From Arachnopeziza araneosa (Eukaryota > Ascomycota > Leotiomycetes > Helotiales > Arachnopezizaceae), in NCBI GenBank assembly GCA_003988855.1, contig QYAI01000009.1, positions 62,001 through 126,000 of the forward strand: a stretch of 64,000 nucleotides of DNA, in the 5' to 3' direction. The position numbers and the translations under genes were made by a program. The notes below the pieces were generated by a model. It had not been told where the DNA came from, searched no databases, and saw only the letters and a list, made by a program, of their open reading frames with translations. This document shows positions 9,995 through 21,160 of the stretch, piece by piece (within the stretch, counting starts at the first letter, position 1; the number at the start of each line of letters is the position of its first letter).

Positions 9995-10729
9995 TGTGAG
10001 ATGTTGTCGTCACCCCACTTTGCATCTGTAGCAAATGTTGAATGAGAAACTCGGGCGTAATACAGAGTCCTAGTCAAACTCATCCATATGTCTTTGGGAA
10101 AAGGCAAGTGAAGTTTTTTTTTGGATGCTCTTGAGATTTCCAGCATCTTGCTTATAAACAACTTCTCCACCCATCTCAACATGTCATCTGGAAGGCGTTC
10201 CCCACATTCGTGGGTTCTTCCTTTTCATCACGTGACGATGTTATTGATTGCAAGATTTTCTATACCTTTAGAGAAATATTGTTCGAGTGACAGTGTTCTG
10301 TTAAGAGATTTTCTTACACTTTCAAGGTGCCCCCTTGTTACTCTTCTGAGTGCTAAAGACTTAGACAGGGGTAAGTAAATAGTTAAGCGAAATAGCTGCA
10401 TCCTACGGAGCGTTAAGGAAAATAAACTTCAATCTAGTATGGTGGAACAGCTTCTTAATCTCGTTGGAGTTGAAAAATTGGACGATTGTGTTTTATATTG
10501 GCTTTCACTTTGTCGTGACTAGGTGAGACGTATGCAAAAGAACGCTGGATTTCGCATCGTTATAACCGTAAAGCATTGAAGTATTGAAGCATCAATAGAA
10601 GAATCCCAGAATCAAATCCTCTAAGCAAAACTTATGGTGCAATTATTTATAAAAATAGACATATAGAAGCTAGTAAGTAGATTGATCCAATCTTTTATCA
10701 TGGTATCCTTCCTCTACCAAAGAATATCT
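9995..10729. other. Intergenic region, promoter of the MCT-type carrier
   Basis: This 735-bp AT-rich stretch lies between the carrier start and the stop codon of the Zn2Cys6 regulator, both on the minus strand. It should contain the carrier promoter. I see no repeated motif or RNA gene. Confidence 0.55.
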
Positions 10730-12541
10730 CTAGATGAACGTCGGTAGGACCTGGTTCGCGCTCATTAGTGCATTGATCCTAGATAAATAATCCACCTCTT
10801 CTTCTTCTTCACAAAGATCTTCTTGAATCCAGGATTTCTCAGTCATCATCATGACCGCTCTAGCATTGCCCGTATCTTTTCTCTTCCAAATTCTTGTAAA
10901 CATCTCTTGGATCGTCAATCTCTGCTCGTCTGATCGAGCTTCGCATCCAACAATGAACAATGGCCATAGACCCTCGCAATAATCCAGGCCGTTCAAAATC
11001 GAGAAGGCTGCTTTAACCAGAGCCGATGTGGGTGCGAAATCAGAACGTGTTCTTCGTCCTGCTCGATGGAGGTAGATAAGACCAGAAAGGCGGTAAAGTT
11101 CTGCTACATGCTGTGGCTGTCCTTGAATTTCCTCAGGAGATATTGTAGGATCGCTGTATTGATGCAGGGACTTTAGTCGCAGCTCTAGAGAGTCAAGCTG
11201 TCTATTATACGCCTTAGATAGAAATTTAGGATCGCTTTGAGGGAGCACAACTGAACAGATAGAGGCAAGAATATCTAGGAACTCTAATGAGCATCCTAAA
11301 ACGCTAAGAATCTGGACGAATATCAGCAACTTCTTACATCTGCCGTGGCATTCGAAGATAATACCCGCGATCGATCAGGGAGAAGAGAATATACAGCACT
11401 TAATTGAGCATCGTGCGAACAGAGCAGACGTTCGCGGTAAACGCATGAATCTATCTGGAGCCAGTGAGAAATGCTGAAGTGAGCCATGATTGTGTGGCAG
11501 GAAAGCCAATCAAGGAGAAGTATCTCGTCGCCGTCTAAGAATCGTGGCAAAGACATCGCTTTTGCAACTTTAATTGCTCCGCATACGAAGAACGCCCAGT
11601 TAACGGAAAAATCCGGGGAGCTAGCAATCTAGCAACGGTCGTTCAGTGTTCCATAAATTCAACCGCAGATTTCTTCTAACCTGATAGGAGCTCAACAACA
11701 AACTAGCAGCGAGAGTCCGGAGAAACTCGCTGAGACTCATACCATCTTTCAGGGCAAAAGAGAGCATTGACATAGCCTTTGTCTTGAAGTAGAAGGCTAC
11801 ATCCCTGCCATATAACCTAAGAGCTGATAAGGCTAGAATTCCTTGAAGAACGGCGCCTGACGCAGGGGTATCGTCCATGAAGGCAATTTTTAAGAGCAAT
11901 TGGATGATATCTCCGTTGCCGCCGAATGGAGCTAGATAGTGGGACATGGTGCCAGAAACTTTCCATTCTTAGCTCTGCTTAAGTTGAAGTAATGGGGCAG
12001 ATGAATAAGGCATGAATGGCTCACACACAATAGGAAAGCAGAATCTCCGTTTTTGCACCAGCTACAGGAGGAATCTGAGAGAGCTGTGTTGGCACCTCAA
12101 CTTTCCAAGCGCTGAAATGGCTGGCTATCTAACATTAGAAAGCTCACAATGGAAAGAATAATCAAGGATTGGATTTATAATTACGAGAAATCCTTCTCTT
12201 ATCGAGCTCCATCTGAAGCGTGATATCCCAGGGAGAGGTATTCAGAAAGATCGTTGCCCTATTCTTGATCTCTTGTGAGGGCTTCAAACCGGAAACTAGA
12301 TTACTAGTCATGCTTCTCTTGTTGTCCTTGGCCTTCGGCCACGATAATCGCACAGAAGAGCGAATGCATTCTCTCTTTGCTCTTGCACAATTTATACAGG
12401 TGGGGAAGTATCCATCACAGCGGACTTTGCGATCTGGCCAAGTGTTAAAATCACCTGATGAGACTCATACGACTTCCGTTACTTGCCTTTGCATGTCCAA
12501 CATGATGATGGCTTACTATTTGGTTGGTCTTTGGTGTCCAT
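10730..12541 (-). CDS. Zn2Cys6 transcription factor with fungal-specific domain
   Basis: Exons on the minus strand are 12541-12487, 12433-12185, 12124-12029, 11958-11681, 11628-11365 and 11311-10730, summing to 508 codons (507 residues). The binuclear zinc cluster is complete: Cys14, 17, 24, 31, 34 and 41, with the canonical CWTCKDRKVRCDG start. This is recovered only by splicing a GC-AG intron (12486-12434, donor AG/GCAAGT) that interrupts the cluster. Downstream, ILALSALRLYGRDVAFYFK and the following DWLSCHTIMAHFS belong to the fungal transcription-factor domain. The protein ends in an acidic stretch (EDLCEEEEEVDYLSR). It should be a nuclear, DNA-binding regulator. MFS genes flank it on both sides in the same orientation, making them candidate targets. 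Splice sites for introns 2-5 are my reconstruction, but all phases agree. Confidence 0.85.
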
Positions 12542-13100
12542 GGGATATGCTCTCAATTAGCTGCCCGATGCAAGATGTTGTTTGAGTGGTTTCTCTGGTG
12601 AATTAACGAATCCAAGAAAGCGGATAAATCTTAATGAATTGATACCAAGAACTAAATCGGAATGTAATGGAATTCTTCACGTGTGTCGTGAAAGCAGGCA
12701 GGTACGACTACGTCTCCACACCGTTTATTGTATTTAGTGCAATTCAGCTTAATAATCTCGGCTCAAGTTTCGGCTTTAAGATGCCCTCTTGAAAGGCTTA
12801 AATCTTGCTTTATAATTATGTCTGTTTGCTGCTGTGTAGTTATAATTTCCAGAGGGTGTACTAATATATCTTATGAAAAAGCTCAACGTCCCAAAATTTT
12901 CAACATAAATAATAACATCCACACTTGTCTGTATAAAAGAGGGACATTTTGATTTTATTACAGTAGTTTAAATTACAGTTGGTATGAAAGTATACTGTCT
13001 CCAAAAACTCCTCACATCTAACCAATCCAAGCAGCAAATATCCTCAATCTTGACCACAAATGATAGAGTTGTAACCCAAACATCAGCCAAGCAACCGATC
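12542..13100. other. Intergenic region upstream of the Zn2Cys6 regulator
   Basis: About 560 bp between the regulator start and the stop of the next minus-strand gene. AT-rich toward 12900. Nothing beyond a presumed promoter and 3' untranslated region is visible. Confidence 0.5.
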
Positions 13101-15004
13101 TCAAGCTGCATTCGCCATATCCGGCTTCTTCTCCTTCACAGAAATAGTCCAGTCAACACCCGCAACTCCAATAATCGAAACCGCAGCCAGGCCAACAGCA
13201 GCATACCACGTATGGGTCAACGCACTGTTGTATGCCGCCAACACATCCGGTAAGAATTTCGGGTCAATGGCACTCTTGAGATTCGTAGCTCCAGCTGTGA
13301 AAACGATCGAGGGTGAAACGTCCGGAACAGTCTTGATGAGATTTTTGATTAACAGATTTGAGAAAATGTTGTTGGCCGCCGAAACGAAGACAGCTCCTCC
13401 CAGCGTCTGAGAGAATACCATCAAGGCCGTTGCAACAGGGACGTCGGCAGGAGGGACTGCTGCTTGCACGACGACGAAAGAGACTTGCATGCCAGCACCA
13501 ATGCCTGCTCCATAGAGAACTTGATATCCAATCCATGCGGAATGACTAGTATCGACATGAAATGTCGTAAGCAAGCCGACGCCGATTGAAGAGGCTATAG
13601 TTGAGAAGAGCATGAAGGGTCCATAATAACCTGTGCCGGTAATACCACCGCCAGAAACAAAGGTGAAGATAATCGTAGCAAGAACCATTGGGAGGTTCAT
13701 GATACCAGATTTGATTGGCGAAGCACCTTTAATGGCTTGAAACCAGATTGGAATCTGCAGCGAGTGAAAATTAGTAAACAAAGTAGGCTAATATTGAGAA
13801 GAGACTTACAAAGTACACTATAATAAAAAAGGAAGAAGCAAGCGTAATGTTAAAGATTGCAGAACCCCAAACATTGCGATACTTGATAACTCGCGGAGGC
13901 ACAGTTGCTTTCTCTCCTTTCCATAATTGGACAGCGATGAACCCACCCATCAGTACGGCAAAAAGAACAAGCAAGACAATGATTCTCCCATTGCCCCAAT
14001 GATATCTTGATCCTCCCCATTGTAGTGCCAAAAGAAGACAGACAACAGCAGGGACGAAGAGGATTGTGCCGAGGATATCAAATTGATTCATTTGTCCACG
14101 CCATCCTGCCTCTGGTGCGACGGTTCTTCCTGGAGACTTGTAGAAGAGGACAATGAAGAAAGCTGTAACACCTCCCAAAGGAAGATTTAAGTAGAAACAC
14201 CTATCAAACTAGTCAGTAAAATACTCATAAGACATCTTTCCGCTCTTCGAAGAAAAAATAGAAAAGGTAAGAGGATAAGCTAACCATCTCCAGGTGGCCC
14301 CGTTCGTAAGTGCTCCGCCAATAAGCGGCGCTGTAATAGAAGCAATACCATAACTCGAACCAATGATTGCAGTGTAAGTAGAGCGTTGATGCAGTGGTAC
14401 TGCTTTGGAGATGATGAGTATGGCGCCTGAGAAGATCCCAGCACCTCCAAGACCTGCGATGGCACGACCAACAATGAGAGCAATAGATGTAGGTGCGACA
14501 CCACAGACAAGAGATCCAATCTCAAAGATAGCTAGAGAAGTAAGATAGACCCATTTGATATCGTAAAAAGTATATAGTTTGCCGTATATGAGCTGTGGAG
14601 CGCAGCCACAAAGTAGATAGGCTGAGGCATACCACCCAACATCGTCTAAAGCCTTGAACTCATCGGTGATTCGTGGAATGGCAGTTGCAATGATGGTATT
14701 GTCTAGAGAGAAGCAGAGGACAGACAAGCATAGCGCGATCTGTTGGCAAGTGGTCAGTGATGTTATACTCTAGTGGATGGGATAGGATTACCGTAATAAC
14801 GGCAAGCCTAGGCCCAGCTGGATAGTCAGCATCACCGTCCTCAATTGGTACAGTCGTAGTGCCGCCTAGGGGGTCTTCCTTCGAAAGCTGGTCTGCTGAA
14901 TCGGTCGATCCTGTTGTATTGTTGCCTGAGGGCTCGTCCAGATGTTTCTCGCTCGCATCGTTGACTTTCTCCCAAGGAGTAGTTAAGTTATCCTTTCCGC
15001 TCAT
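13101..15004 (-). CDS. MFS multidrug transporter, DHA2 (14-TM) type
   Basis: Exons on the minus strand are 15004-14792, 14739-14285, 14200-13810 and 13754-13101, giving 570 residues. A polar N-terminus of about 65 residues precedes the first membrane segment. The motif SLDNTIIATAIPRITDEF in the first helix region is the DHA2 signature (LDxTIVxxALP type). ATWRWCFYLNLPLGG is the usual loop and helix following the sixth segment. Some fourteen hydrophobic segments are visible, and the C-terminus is short and basic (VKEKKPDMANAA). Proteins of this group export drugs, toxins or secondary metabolites by proton antiport at the plasma membrane. No biosynthetic gene lies alongside, so a self-protection role for a metabolite cluster is not supported. 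The start was taken at the ATG at 15004, since the preceding in-frame start is TTG. Confidence 0.9.
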
Positions 15005-15889
15005 CTTGGAATTCGGGTGTCTCAAAATGACGAAATAAAGACAGAAAATTGGCCAGTTTCAACTGGTAGGAAGAATAAAAGGCTATGAATACAGCGAGGA
15101 GGTGAATTTGGAAAAGACATCCTTCTCAGGACCAAGTAGATATATTGGTACATAAGAGAATAAATGCTTACAAAGTTTGGCAACTATTTGCGAAAATTGT
15201 TTCGACTTAGAATGAATGATAATCTCATCTATTAATTTCTCTTGAAATTAGGAACGCAGATTACAAAGGGCTGGCAAGAATTTGCGAACCTTATTCTCGC
15301 CAAGACAATCCAGTCACGCGACTCGAACGTGACCAATATGCTTCTTACCGACTAGGTAGCAAGTGGAGGATTAGGGGAAAACGCAAGAAAATAGATCAAC
15401 ACTCATCTTCAGGACTAGAGCAGCGGTAGCAAGGACACACAGGCAATTGGGTATAATGTAGTCTAATTCTCATCTGATATGTTAAGACTCCTAAAGCAAC
15501 CGCTAGCCCTTGCGAGCTGTCCAACCCTCCCACCTATGCAGAAAAGAACCACCCGTAGATCTCAGTGTCCATCAAACCATTTTGTTTATACAGATCGGAC
15601 ACTCCTATTTCCCTTCCTTATCTAACCATATGCTCGACCAAACCCACCTGAGGCAGGGAGCACGCTAGTTCTAGATCATGCTTTCATCCACTGATGCCCA
15701 CACAAATACCCTTTCTTTGAACATCTAACAGATATTCAACCGTCCCGAACAAGACATCTCATCTCATAACCGTCATAAAGCAAACCAGTAGACAGACAAA
15801 AACGACCAAGGCAGCGCAAGGCTATGCAATAAAGTTCATACAAGAAAGAAGGGGGTTTTGAAGCGAATACGGACGTGCGAGGCAATCGA
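15005..15889. other. Intergenic region between DHA2 carrier and STE12
   Basis: This stretch of 885 bp holds the presumed promoter of the DHA2 gene (left) and the 3' untranslated region of STE12 (right). No open frame or repeat of note. Confidence 0.55.
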
Positions 15890-18211
15890 TCATATAGGTT
15901 GCTGCATCAATTGTTGTGCGTTGATGAGTTGACTTGGGGCAGCCATGCCAGAATTCGACATGGACATGCTCATGTTGTTGAGGCCGTTGAAGGATTGGCT
16001 CATGCTGGATGGGAGATAACCATTCTCGGAATTTGGAGAAGCCTCTTCAAGAGAGCCGAGATGATCTTCACCTTCGTAATCTTCTTCTTCGCCACTGTAG
16101 CTGAAGGGACCATCAGACCCATCGGAGCGATCGTGGGTTCGACGATGTCTAGAGCGAACTGTTAGTCATCTGTACATGAAGGTCTTGTGCTTTGTGTTTA
16201 TGTGAACTACATACTGTGCTAGGTTGTCTGATCGGGAGAATGCCTTATTACAGTGGGGGCAGATGTAGGGTCTTTCTTGGGTATGTGTTCTCACGTGTCT
16301 GGAGGGGTACATGTCAGTGGCCTGCACACCAGCCGTGAAAAAAAATAAAAGTAACCATACCTTTTCAGGTGCTCTAAACGTTTGAAGAGACGACCGCATG
16401 TGGGAATAGGGCAAGAATGTGACTTTTGGGGATAGGGGCCAATTTCCATCATCGTTGCGCTCCGAGCCCTCCGAATAACACCATTTGGCCCTTGCAAGTG
16501 TCGTCTTTGAGGAGAATCATGGAGAGAACCGTCTCCAGAAAGTTCCTCATTGGACAGCTGTCCGAAATCATTGTTCTGAAGAGCCATTGGATTCATGGCT
16601 GGGCTATCTTCAACAGTAGAGAGAGGTGTTCCATGTCGAGATAGATCAATGAGATCCTTGTGCTGTTGGGCCAATTGATGCATGCCATTGCTGTAGCTAA
16701 GTCCAGGTGGGGAGTTGTTGCCAGATTCGTCACCCTCAGCAACAGGACCCACAGATGTAGAGACAGATCGTCTCAAATCTGAGGGTCGGTGGGCAGTATG
16801 CGCTTGACCAGCAGCAGCAGCAGTGGCGGCAACCATGGCAGCAACTCCAGGAGGAATCGATGAACGGCGTCTTCTCTGCTTGTATGTTGGAGACCCTTCA
16901 ATAACTGAGTAGACATTGTTCGCACCGTAACCTCGAGTGGCATGAGCAAACTGTGGGCCAGAGAGATTCGATGGTGGGAGCTGCATAATGCTATGGAGCC
17001 CACCACCCATGTGGTCTGGAATCGCGGTGTAAAGACCAGTTTCTTCGTTTGCAATATACGCAGGTTCAGCTCCCATACCCAATGCTTGTTGTGGTGGTGT
17101 GATAGGCTCGAATGAAATCCCTCGATTGCTGTAATCTTCGTAGTGTGATGAAACAAAAGAAGGTGCGGGAGAGTACTCAAGTCCGTATGCAGGCATTGAA
17201 GCATGACGCTGATGTATTTGCGAAGTAGGAACACCGTTCTGATTGTATTGAACGCGGCCAAAGTCAGCCTCCCTCTTCACTACCTGCTGTGCCATGTTTG
17301 GGGCCATCGCCATTTGTTGGTATGCTGCCATCGTGTTCATGTCTTCTGGCATTGGCATGCTCTGAGGAATCATCTGTGGAGGGGGCATTGAGTCGATTGC
17401 TCGCATCACTGGAGAAGTCGATTGTGATTGAGCTTGGGAGAAAGATGGTTGTTGGGCAGAAAAGGAAGAAGAGTTGGCTTGTTGAGCTTTGGTGAGCTGC
17501 TCGAAGAGCGATTGTGAGGAGTCAAATTCGAATGAGAGCGCAGGCTCGTTCACAGCAACAGTGGTGGCTTCTTGTCCCATCTTTTCTCTCTTCAAATCTC
17601 TCTCGAGCGCATCAAGGAAGAGTCTGTCGTGGGGTACGCTGTACCAGTAGAAGACCTTCTGCTTCTTTTGTGTTCTGATGCAGTTGTTCTTGTAGAGAAA
17701 ATCCAGGAAGCCACTTTTTGGCTCTTCAAGGGATGCATCTGTGCCGGATTTGAGATTTCGCAGGTCTGAAAAGATACCCTCTTCGAATTTCTTCGAGTTC
17801 TTGACGGGTCGGCCGAACGCCTGAAAGCGGAAAGAAAGGCATCGCACAATATCGGTGCCGGAGATGTGAAAGAGATTGTTCCTATTCATGTCAATAGGCT
17901 GCCCTGGAGCTATGCCACGCTACATACCATAAGACACAAGAAACGTATTCGCCAGTAGGAAGAAGAAATCGTCGGATATATTGGTCCGGTGTCCAGTCAA
18001 CAGGAGCAGAAATTAAAAAATATTTTACTGCATTTGTTAGAGCGAGATGCTGTTCGCGGTGGGAAAAGAACTTACAGTTGTCGACTTGTTGCAAAGCGAC
18101 CTGTGCATCTTGTGGAAGGGATTGTTGTGCTTCACTGCTCAACATGAAGGTCTCTGGTTTTTGTGGTGGAGCCATCGTCGCATGATGTTGTGAATACATC
18201 ATATGCGCCAT
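15890..18211 (-). CDS. ste12: Transcription factor Ste12 (STE domain plus two C2H2 fingers)
   Basis: Exons on the minus strand are 18211-18076, 18027-17928, 17881-16361, 16298-16215 and 16148-15890, giving 699 residues, normal for filamentous fungi. The homeodomain-like STE domain is rebuilt across exons 1-3. It includes QVDNLKYFLISAPVDW, FLLPTGEYVSCVLWNNLF and LDFLYKNNCIRTQKKQKVFY. Two C2H2 fingers follow: C569/C574/H587/H591 and C599/C602/H615/H619. Ste12 is the nuclear end-point of the Fus3/Kss1-type MAP kinase pathway, needed for mating and invasive growth; in plant pathogens it is often needed for penetration. The long Ser/Pro/Gln-rich middle is the expected regulatory region. Exon 4 is 84 nt, symmetric in phase, and encodes exactly one finger unit (see findings). 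Confidence 0.96.
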
Positions 18212-19414
18212 TCAACTGAGCCGAAACAATGACCCAGAGCAGCAACTGGAGACTGATTAGATGGCAGATCGGTCAGTGTGAAGTATTGAAACGTCGCCAA
18301 TATGGCAAGGCTGAGAGTTCGAACGTGTCAAAGGCTTCGAAAAGCGGTATTGACTGTTGGGATGTCGAATCAGCGACGTCGATGAAGCAGTGGTGGCTTT
18401 AGAGGGGGATCGATGAAAATGGAACGATGAAGCGAGTGTCGTACTGTATCGTAAGGATGTACACTTTCTCTTGTTTGGAGGAGGGAGCCTGCTCCGATCA
18501 ATAAATGCAGCAGATGGAACAGTTGTTGTTCGAGGAGTTTCGAGGCCAGCAAGAACTCGACTCGGAAGGGAAAAACCGTCTCGACGGTGAAAAATATTAG
18601 GAAAGAAAAGCTTCCGAATTTGAATGGCGATCAACGACTGAAGAACGATTCAACGCGCGTTGGAAAAGACCGAACAGGCTGATTGTTCGTGGGAGCGAGT
18701 TGTTGAGGCCCTTGATCGGTTTCGGGGGGGGGTATAGAGCTTCTCGGACTAGGAAGGCGAAGCGTGAAGCTTTCGAGGTACGGACCTGCGACAAGAAAGA
18801 GAGCGTAGAGATGAAGTGTGAGAAGCGTTTTGAAAAGCGGAACGGGGGAGATTATGAGGGATGGGGTTCTGGTGGTGGCAGTCTGGCTGGCGCGCGCGGG
18901 TGCTGGGCCTGGCTACTGGGTTTGGGGCCGAAGGCCAAGGGGACAGGGAACAACAACGCCTTGGTCAAGGACCACTCAGGCTCGTCCAGGGTTGGCGCAG
19001 ATTGTCCTCCTTTTGTGCTGGGGTGCTCGTGGTCCGAGGAGGAGGTTGGAGCTAGACGCTTTGGGGGAGTATGGCCGTCGATGTCACGGACGGTTGAATA
19101 ATGCTGGATGTCGCCTGGAGAGCGAGGACAAATACGGAGACTGACTGTATGGGAGGGTGGAGCTGGGAGGGTTCGCAGGGAGTTCGCAGCAGGGACTCTT
19201 GCCGACGCGGGAGAGCGAGGAGAGAGATGATGCGGTGCTGCTGCTGCAGGAGGATAGGAGAGCAGGCCGAGTGCGAAAAGTTTGCCGGCGAGGAGATCAA
19301 GCAAGAAAAGGAGAAGCAGAAGGGTGGCCGTCTGCGTGCGATATATCTAAGTCTTGCGAATGATATGGTGGGAGAGACACGACGCACAGAAGAAGAAACA
19401 CGGCACTGGTCTTG

Positions 19415-19440
19415 TTTTTTTTGGGGGGGGGGGGGGGGGG
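19415..19440. repeat. T8-G18 homopolymer junction
   Basis: Eight T followed by eighteen G. Such a G run is unstable in sequencing and replication, so its exact length is doubtful. Confidence 0.85.
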
Positions 19441-19527
19441 TTCGGAGATGCAGATGCTGCTGGCCGACGCTCACTCGACTCACTGCCACCAGCACCACTT
19501 AGCCACTCGCTCGCGATGGTGTTGGTA

Positions 19528-19556
19528 AGACAGACAGACAGACAGACAGACAGACT
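19528..19556. repeat. GACA tetranucleotide microsatellite
   Basis: About seven perfect GACA/AGAC units in a row. Noncoding. Confidence 0.9.
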
Positions 19557-21136
19557 CCCTCTTGCTGGACCGGGCCTTTGAAGACCAAGATTTCTCTCCT
19601 CCGACCCACCCTGGACAGCGAGGATCGATGAGGAAAGCTGGGATGTCTATGGCTGCGCGCTGGCTCGTCCTCATCGCAGAAGACTTTTTTCGTTATTCGG
19701 TCCAGAGTCCTGTGCTTGCAGATGGAAGGATTTCCATGTCCCTGTCGTCTGGCCCTGGACGCTGGACGCTGGACGACTGGGTAGGTTTCGCTGTGGCTGC
19801 GAGCCTATCAGCGGCGGCAGAGAAGACGAAACACGCGCCCAAATGGAAAGATTACGGATTTAAAATATCTCAAACACGAAGGCAGAGGTGACAGGTCCGC
19901 CAGGGGCCAGCCCAAATCCAACGTCGAGGTAAGGAATTCCCCTTTGTGGACGCTGTGGACGCTCAACCACGGTGTAAACATCGACTGGATGAAAGGCAGA
20001 TTGGTGACGGTCCAGCAGATGTCCAGCAGATAACCAGCAGATAACTTCAATGCAGGCACCACGGTCTGAGGGCATCGATCGGTGAAATGACACCAGAACT
20101 AGCTCAATAGGGGATCACTGCATGGACCCAGAACAGAAGAACAGAAGAGCTAATCGACGGCAACCCACCAAGCACGTTGTTGACTGCGGCATCTCCTCCT
20201 ACTCTGGCATATTATTCTTATTCTTGTCTCTCACTCATATCGGGAGGGAAACTCTAAAAGGAGCATCTCCCATCAGCCCAGCCGGTGCCCCCCAGACCAC
20301 CGAGCCAACTCGATTATTCCCGTGCGCTCACTAGAAGGTCGCTTCACCACCAGCGACTCCTCCACTCTGCTTCTAGTGCTACAAATCCCGTCGAGTTGTG
20401 CAGCGATGGTGGCGGGGTGGTGACTTTGCGCTGTGATCAATGGGCTCACGACTTACTCAATCAGGCCCGGAGGCACCAGATTCGGGCAAGGAGCAGGCAG
20501 AACAAAGGCCGCTGCCCCTCCTGACTGACGGCTGACAAGCAATTCCAGGAGGCTTCATGTCAAAGCACATGGGGCCGGTAAATTAATCTTTCTCAATAAG
20601 ATGATTATGCGTTGAATTATGGAATCCATCTGCCATGAATGGACAGAACTCCCACTCGGGCACAATTTAGCAGAGAGAAGCGTCAACCATGGTGGAGTCT
20701 TCGCAGGTTTTTTCTCTTGACCGGTGTCTGGATTGTCCGCTCGTCTTTCGCCTCTCATCAATCCATCAATGCCGCCCGCGAGGCTTCTCGAACCCTGAGT
20801 GGCCGCGCCGATCTGGTGATCTGACCGTTAAGCACGAGGATGAATTCCGATATGGCCCTGGGTCTGATTGTCGACGACTGAAGTCCCGTATGCTCTTCTG
20901 CACACCACCCTCAGCGCAAATGATGGCGCAGCATTGCATCTCCCCAGGTTGGATTTAGAAGACTGGCCATCAGCCAGAGGAGAAGACACATTTGGTTGGG
21001 TAGCAGCTGCCAAAATAGGAACCAGACCCGCGCCGCTTCCCGTCGGTTCCTGTCCTGTCGTCGTGGGTTGTCTACCTGAAACCAGCCTGAGGAGAGCTCG
21101 GCTTGCCTCAGAATGGCCAGGGAACTTCTGCATCCT

Positions 21137-21160
21137 CACCACCACCACCACCACCACCAT
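21137..21160. repeat. ACC trinucleotide microsatellite
   Basis: About eight perfect ACC units (accaccaccacc). Noncoding. Confidence 0.9.

Noticed and set aside
5226..15004. Secondary-metabolite biosynthetic cluster
   Set aside because: Only regulators and carriers are present; no polyketide synthase, peptide synthetase, terpene cyclase or tailoring enzyme is seen.
20329..20378. 9-bp inverted repeat cactagaag/cttctagtg
   Set aside because: Short, 32-bp spacer, no further similarity at the ends; not enough for a mobile element.
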